A stretch of 64,000 nucleotides of DNA from RUG14223 sp051881075 (GTDB lineage: Bacteria > Bacillota > Clostridia > Oscillospirales > Acutalibacteraceae). The stretch spans positions 55,098 through 119,097 of the forward strand of contig JBJEPE010000081.1 in assembly GCA_051881075.1 (NCBI GenBank), given 5' to 3'. A model generated the notes under the pieces. That model ran no database searches. It was not told the origin of the DNA and saw only the letters and a program-made list of their open reading frames with translations. The stretch's first letter is position 1. The number at the start of each line of letters is the position of its first letter. A program made the position numbers and the translations under genes. Positions 60,531-64,000 of the stretch are shown piece by piece.

Positions 60531-60567
60531 CAATAAAAGGGGGGCGAACGTCACTAGTCGCCCCCTT
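60531..60567 (-). terminator. Hairpin between nrdD and nrdG
   Basis: Minus strand AAGGGGGCGA pairs with TCGCCCCCCTT, then TTATTG. As nrdG depends on the same promoter, it may attenuate rather than end transcription. Confidence 0.65.
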
Positions 60568-60588
60568 ATATTTAGTTTAATTTACGGC

Positions 60589-62934
60589 TTAGATTTGCTC
60601 CATTTCGCCTGTTGTGCCTACATCGTGCTTAACTCTGTCACGAACCTCTGCCTTTTTAGCGTTGTTAAATCTGTCAAGAGTACCTACCAAGTAGCCTGTT
60701 ATTCTTCTTATTCTCTCAAAGCCTACAGGGCCGTCCTCTTCTTTTCTGCCGCACATTGGGCAGGTATCGCCTATAATACCTGTAAATCCGCAAACCGGAT
60801 CTCTGTCTACAGGATGATTTATAGAGCCGTAACCTATACCTTGCTCCTTCATATATCTTACAACACGCTCAAATGCGTCAAGGTTTAACAGTGGATCTCC
60901 GTCAAGCTCTATATAAGAGATATGACCGCCGTTTGTAAGGGCATGATAAGGTGCCTCAAGACGTATTTTCTCAAATGCGGATATATTAAAGTAAACCGGA
61001 ATATGGAAAGAGTTTGTGTAATACTCTCTGTCTGTTACGCCCTTGATCTTACCGAATTTCTTTTGATCCATTCTTACAAATCTGCCGGAAAGTCCTTCTG
61101 CCGGTGTAGCGATAAGTGAGAAATTTAAACCGTATTGTTTGGTAGCCTCATCCATACGCTCTCTCATATGAGTGATTATCTCAAGACCAAGCTTTTGGCT
61201 TTCGGCACTTTCACCGTGGTGCTTGCCTACAAGAGCTTTAAGGCATTCAGCAAGTCCGATAAAGCCTATTGTAAGAGTGCCGTGCTTGAGTACTTCTCTT
61301 ATCTCGTCATCCGGGGAAAGCTTGTCTGAATCAAGCCAAATGCCCTGTCCCATAAGGAACGGGAAGTTTCTTACACGTTTTCTTGCCTGAACTTCAAATC
61401 TTTCAAGAAGCTGATCTATAACAAGGTCTATTTTTTCGTCTAATTGCTTATAGAAAAGTTCGATATTGTGGTCGCTGAGTATAGCGAGTCTGGGCAGGTT
61501 TATAGATGTAAAGCTTAGATTACCTCTGCCGTTTACTATCTCTCTTGATTTATCGTAATTATTGGCAATAACTCTTGTACGGCAACCCATATATGCACAC
61601 TCTGTTTCCGGCTTGCCCGGCTTATAATACTGTGCATTGAACGGAGCATCCAGGAATGAGAAGTTCGGGAACAATCTCTTTGCGCTTACACGGCAAGCAA
61701 GCTTGAAAAGATCATAGTTAGGATCTTCCTTATTGAAGTTTACGCCCTCTTTAACTTTAAATATATGGATAGGGAATATAGGTGTTTCACCGTTGCCGAG
61801 ACCTTTTTCTGTAGCAAGCAAAACATTCTTTATTACCATACGGCCCTCAGGGGTTGTATCGGTTCCGTAGTTAATTGAGCTGAACGGGATTTGTGCGCCT
61901 GCTCTGGAGTGCATGGTGTTAAGGTTGTGTATAAGTGCCTCCATTGCTTGATAAACAGCTCTGTCTGTTTCGCTGTTTGCGTGTTTGAATGCAAATTGCT
62001 GAAGTCTTGTTGCCTCGTCCTCACCGTATTTTTCTGTGAGAAGCTTAAGTTCGGCTTCCATATATATCTCACCGTCATCAAGCTTAGGTGTGCTACCGCT
62101 TACTATCTCTGCTGCATCAGCAAGTTTACGTGCAGTTTCTGTACTGTTATCGTCATTCTCAAGCAGTTCAATGGCTCTTGCAAGGTTTTGTCTGTATATT
62201 CTGCGATAAGTCTTTGCAACGCCCTTTGCCATGCCGTAATCAAAGTTTGGTATGCTCTGACCGCCGTGCTGGTCGTTTTGGTTAGACTGTATAGCAATAC
62301 AGGCAAGAGCGGAGTAGCTTGCTATATCGTTAGGCTCACGTAAAAATCCGTGGCCTGTTGAAAATCCGCCTGTAAAAAGTTTATCTATATCTATTTGACA
62401 GCAGGTAGTTGTTAATGTGAGAAAATCGAGATCGTGTATATGTATGTCGCCTTCACGGTGTGCTTTAGCGTGTTCAGGCTTAAGTATAAACATCTCATAG
62501 AATTGCTTTGCACCCTCAGAGCCGTATTTAAGCATTGTGCCCATTGCGGTGTCACCGTCAATATTTGCATTTTCACGCTTTATCTCATTGTCCTTAGCGG
62601 ATTTAAATGTAAGATCCTCATAGGTTTTCATAAGGCGTGTATTCATTTCCCTTATACGGGTTCTCTCTTGCCTGTAGAGAATATACTCTTTAGCGGTTTT
62701 TGCGTGACCGCTTTCTATGAGTACCTTTTCTACAGCGTCCTGTATCTGCTCAACTGTAGGTGTTTGGCTTTCGTTTTCTTTTTCAAGCTGTGAACAAACA
62801 TCCTCTGCAAGCTCACGGGCTACATCATAATTGTTACCGCCTATTGATTGTGCTGCCTTATAAATCGCCGTTGTTATTTTATCTATATCAAATGCAGCAG
62901 AACGTCCGTCACGTTTAACTATTGTTTGTATCAT
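60589..62934 (-). CDS. nrdD: Anaerobic ribonucleoside-triphosphate reductase
   Basis: Oxygen-sensitive class III reductase that makes dNTPs with a glycyl radical. 781 residues: an ATP cone (1-95; VKRDGRSAAFDIDKITTAI), the ten-strand barrel with CCQIDIDKLF and NHPVDRDPVCGFTG, a zinc site (CGFTG..CPMCG) near the C-terminus and the glycyl radical loop RRITGYLVGTLDRFNNAKKAE. ATG 62934 follows AGGAGG on the minus strand. It is controlled by a promoter with a NrdR box. With nrdG it marks an anaerobe; no aerobic reductase is seen in the window. Confidence 0.97.
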   Translation of the reverse strand: MIQTIVKRDGRSAAFDIDKITTAIYKAAQSIGGNNYDVARELAEDVCSQLEKENESQTPTVEQIQDAVEKVLIESGHAKTAKEYILYRQERTRIREMNTRLMKTYEDLTFKSAKDNEIKRENANIDGDTAMGTMLKYGSEGAKQFYEMFILKPEHAKAHREGDIHIHDLDFLTLTTTCCQIDIDKLFTGGFSTGHGFLREPNDIASYSALACIAIQSNQNDQHGGQSIPNFDYGMAKGVAKTYRRIYRQNLARAIELLENDDNSTETARKLADAAEIVSGSTPKLDDGEIYMEAELKLLTEKYGEDEATRLQQFAFKHANSETDRAVYQAMEALIHNLNTMHSRAGAQIPFSSINYGTDTTPEGRMVIKNVLLATEKGLGNGETPIFPIHIFKVKEGVNFNKEDPNYDLFKLACRVSAKRLFPNFSFLDAPFNAQYYKPGKPETECAYMGCRTRVIANNYDKSREIVNGRGNLSFTSINLPRLAILSDHNIELFYKQLDEKIDLVIDQLLERFEVQARKRVRNFPFLMGQGIWLDSDKLSPDDEIREVLKHGTLTIGFIGLAECLKALVGKHHGESAESQKLGLEIITHMRERMDEATKQYGLNFSLIATPAEGLSGRFVRMDQKKFGKIKGVTDREYYTNSFHIPVYFNISAFEKIRLEAPYHALTNGGHISYIELDGDPLLNLDAFERVVRYMKEQGIGYGSINHPVDRDPVCGFTGIIGDTCPMCGRKEEDGPVGFERIRRITGYLVGTLDRFNNAKKAEVRDRVKHDVGTTGEMEQI

Positions 62935-62957
62935 AAAAGTTAATTCCTCCTGTTTTC

Positions 62958-62973
62958 ACACTATATATAGTGG
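62958..62973. promoter_or_regulatory. NrdR box before nrdD
   Basis: ACACTATATATAGTGG matches the NrdR box ACACWATATATWGTGT at 14 of 16 positions or so and lies 14-29 bases downstream of the predicted nrdD start site. Usually two boxes lie 31-32 bases apart; only a weak second one (CCACTATATACAGTAT, 63132-63147) is visible, 174 bases away. Confidence 0.75.
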
Positions 62974-62993
62974 TCTTGCGTTCAACGTATTAT

Positions 62994-63022
62994 AGTATAG
63001 CTTACATCTTGAACTATGTCAA
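62994..63022 (-). promoter_or_regulatory. Promoter of nrdD-nrdG
   Basis: Minus strand TTGACA (63017-63022), 17 bases, TATACT (62994-62999); start predicted near 62987, followed by the NrdR box. Confidence 0.8.
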
Positions 63023-63680
63023 TGTGCATATTGACGATTTTTAACTGTAGTTTTTGTTCAAAATAAGAGAAATAGCTATTTTTTTATAGAAAAAAGATTT
63101 TTTCTAGCTGTAGTACTTGTTTTTTTCTTAACCACTATATACAGTATAAAACAAATAATAACTATTATTATTATATAAAGGAAAAATAAAAAATTTTTTT
63201 TAGTTACAAAACAGTTACCGATTCCATCAAAAGATTTACAAGTTAATTTTTTAAAAGAAATATTACCAATTAAGCTGCTTAACTATCGGGCTATTAAAAA
63301 TTATTTTTAAAAATCAATTTTTTGAATGTAGTATAGCAGTAATTACAACTTGTTTAAAATTTAAACACAATATGTAGTATATACCCAAAGTATATATACA
63401 TATTTTCATTTACAATTCTTTTAAAGAAATACAAATTAAATGACTAAAACCTATATATAAAGCAAATACTTAAAAATGTATAACTCATTTTTAGATTGAC
63501 ATAAACTACTTTATGTAGTATTTCCTCAAAAAAACAGGTATAAATAAGCTAATTTATTATAAAAGTACATATTTTGCTAAAATACAGCATTACCCATTGC
63601 AAAAATAAAGAATTACGTTTATAATATAATAGGTATTTAATAAATTAACAAACAACTTAATATAAGAGGAGGTAAAGATC
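63023..63680. other. Long AT-rich divergent spacer with repeated TGTAGTA words
   Basis: No gene or tRNA. TGTAGTA occurs at 63109, 63327, 63373 and 63514, three of them as TGTAGTAT. TTGACA at 63497-63502 has a poor -10 (TATTTC, 17 bases on) and overlaps the palindrome ACTACTTTATGTAGT. A second weak NrdR-like box is at 63132-63147. Confidence 0.5.
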
Positions 63681-64000
63681 TTGCAGTATGAAATAACCAA
63701 ACATCAAAGCCTGTTTAACAGCAAGGGCTGTTTGCATATGACGGGATGGGCGAGAAAGCTTATTTTACAGTATGATAAAGATGATGCAAGGGCTTTTCGC
63801 TTTCAAATAAGAGAACGTGACAGTTATTATATATATAATGATAGATGTGCGCTACAGCTTTCGATATCCTGCCGTGGAAAGGATGTACAGGTAAGTGCAT
63901 CTTTGGCGGATTTTGAAAAGGGAATAAAACATTCCGGCTTCATAAAGAAGGGTAAAACTGTCAGCAGTTTTCATATGCCGTTTTCATCCGATACAGGTGA
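63681..64000 (+). CDS. DUF2804 family protein, N-terminal part (3' end outside window)
   Basis: Start TTG 63681 follows AGGAGG at 63667-63672. 106 codons are visible and open to the window edge: MQYEITKHQSLFNSKGCLHM, GWARKLILQYDKDDARAFRF, IRERDSYYIYNDRCALQLSI, ASLADFEKGIKHSGFIKKG. The GWARKLxxxYxR opening, followed by beta-rich segments, matches DUF2804 proteins of Firmicutes, which are often annotated near carbohydrate or lipid genes; no activity is known. The family is usually 320-340 residues. Confidence rests on the opening motif. Confidence 0.75.
   Translation, partial: MQYEITKHQSLFNSKGCLHMTGWARKLILQYDKDDARAFRFQIRERDSYYIYNDRCALQLSISCRGKDVQVSASLADFEKGIKHSGFIKKGKTVSSFHMPFSSDTG

Overview
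This window looks like chromosomal DNA of a low-GC, spore-forming, strictly anaerobic Firmicute of the class Clostridia, most probably a relative of Ruminococcus/Oscillospiraceae. The reasons are spoVS and the dipicolinate synthase pair dpaA-dpaB (sporulation), the oxygen-sensitive ribonucleotide reductase NrdD with its activase NrdG, the B. subtilis-like order ffs-dnaX-ybaB-recR, a GlgC/GlgD type of glycogen operon, strong AGGAGG ribosome binding sites, frequent TTG and GTG starts, and AT-rich spacers. I cannot name a species. Most of the window is ordinary core genome; the accessory signals are local.

Layout. 1-2.6 kb: end of uvrC, then rsmD, coaD and a conserved coiled-coil protein. 2.8-15.7 kb: a division and cell wall cluster (rsmH, ftsL, a PASTA penicillin-binding protein, a Mur-ligase-like fragment, mraY, ftsW, murG, murA, ftsQ, ftsZ) with no mraZ and no intact murC/D/E/F; FtsQ ends in 38 Glu-Pro dipeptides. 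15.8-23 kb: an Sfp-type phosphopantetheinyl transferase, a MacB-like ABC exporter with a very long coiled coil, an FkbM-type methyltransferase and an iron alcohol dehydrogenase. 23-30 kb: the least ordinary core-flanking stretch, with a two-gene ImmA-like protease/two-helix membrane protein operon, a LURP-one-like protein, two lipoproteins, a Ser/Thr/Asp-rich surface protein and a large acidic repeat protein. 30-37.7 kb: a CpXC protein, then glgB, glgC, glgD, glgA and a YbaK-type deacylase. 38-46 kb: rny, ymdB, spoVS, a FakA-like kinase and recG. 46-50 kb (minus strand): recD2, comFC and an MreB-like gene. 50-54.2 kb: a CofE-like protein, small genes, a probable structured RNA, an MGMT-family protein and dpaA-dpaB. 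54.3-56 kb: a small accessory islet ending at the tmRNA gene and carrying a HNH plus PD-(D/E)xK nuclease. 56-63 kb (minus strand): ssrA, smpB, recR, ybaB, dnaX, the SRP RNA gene, nrdG and nrdD. The window ends in the start of a DUF2804 gene.

How the genes work together. The division cluster encodes lipid II synthesis (MraY, MurG, MurA) beside its user, the FtsW/PBP septal synthase, and the FtsQ/FtsL/FtsZ scaffold. The glg genes form a complete route from glucose-1-phosphate to branched glucan. ssrA with smpB is the ribosome rescue pair. The ffs-dnaX-ybaB-recR block combines protein targeting with replication and repair. dpaA-dpaB has a plausible sigma-K promoter, as expected for mother-cell dipicolinate synthesis.

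The best candidates for something undescribed are: an independent, multi-hairpin RNA of about 213 nt at 51986-52198; the nuclease islet next to tmRNA, with a consensus promoter inside an operator-like inverted repeat; the Mur-ligase fragment retained between the PBP and mraY; the AT-hook/histone-H1-like tail on glycogen branching enzyme; and the ImmA-like/membrane protein operon. All calls come from reading the sequence; no database search was run.
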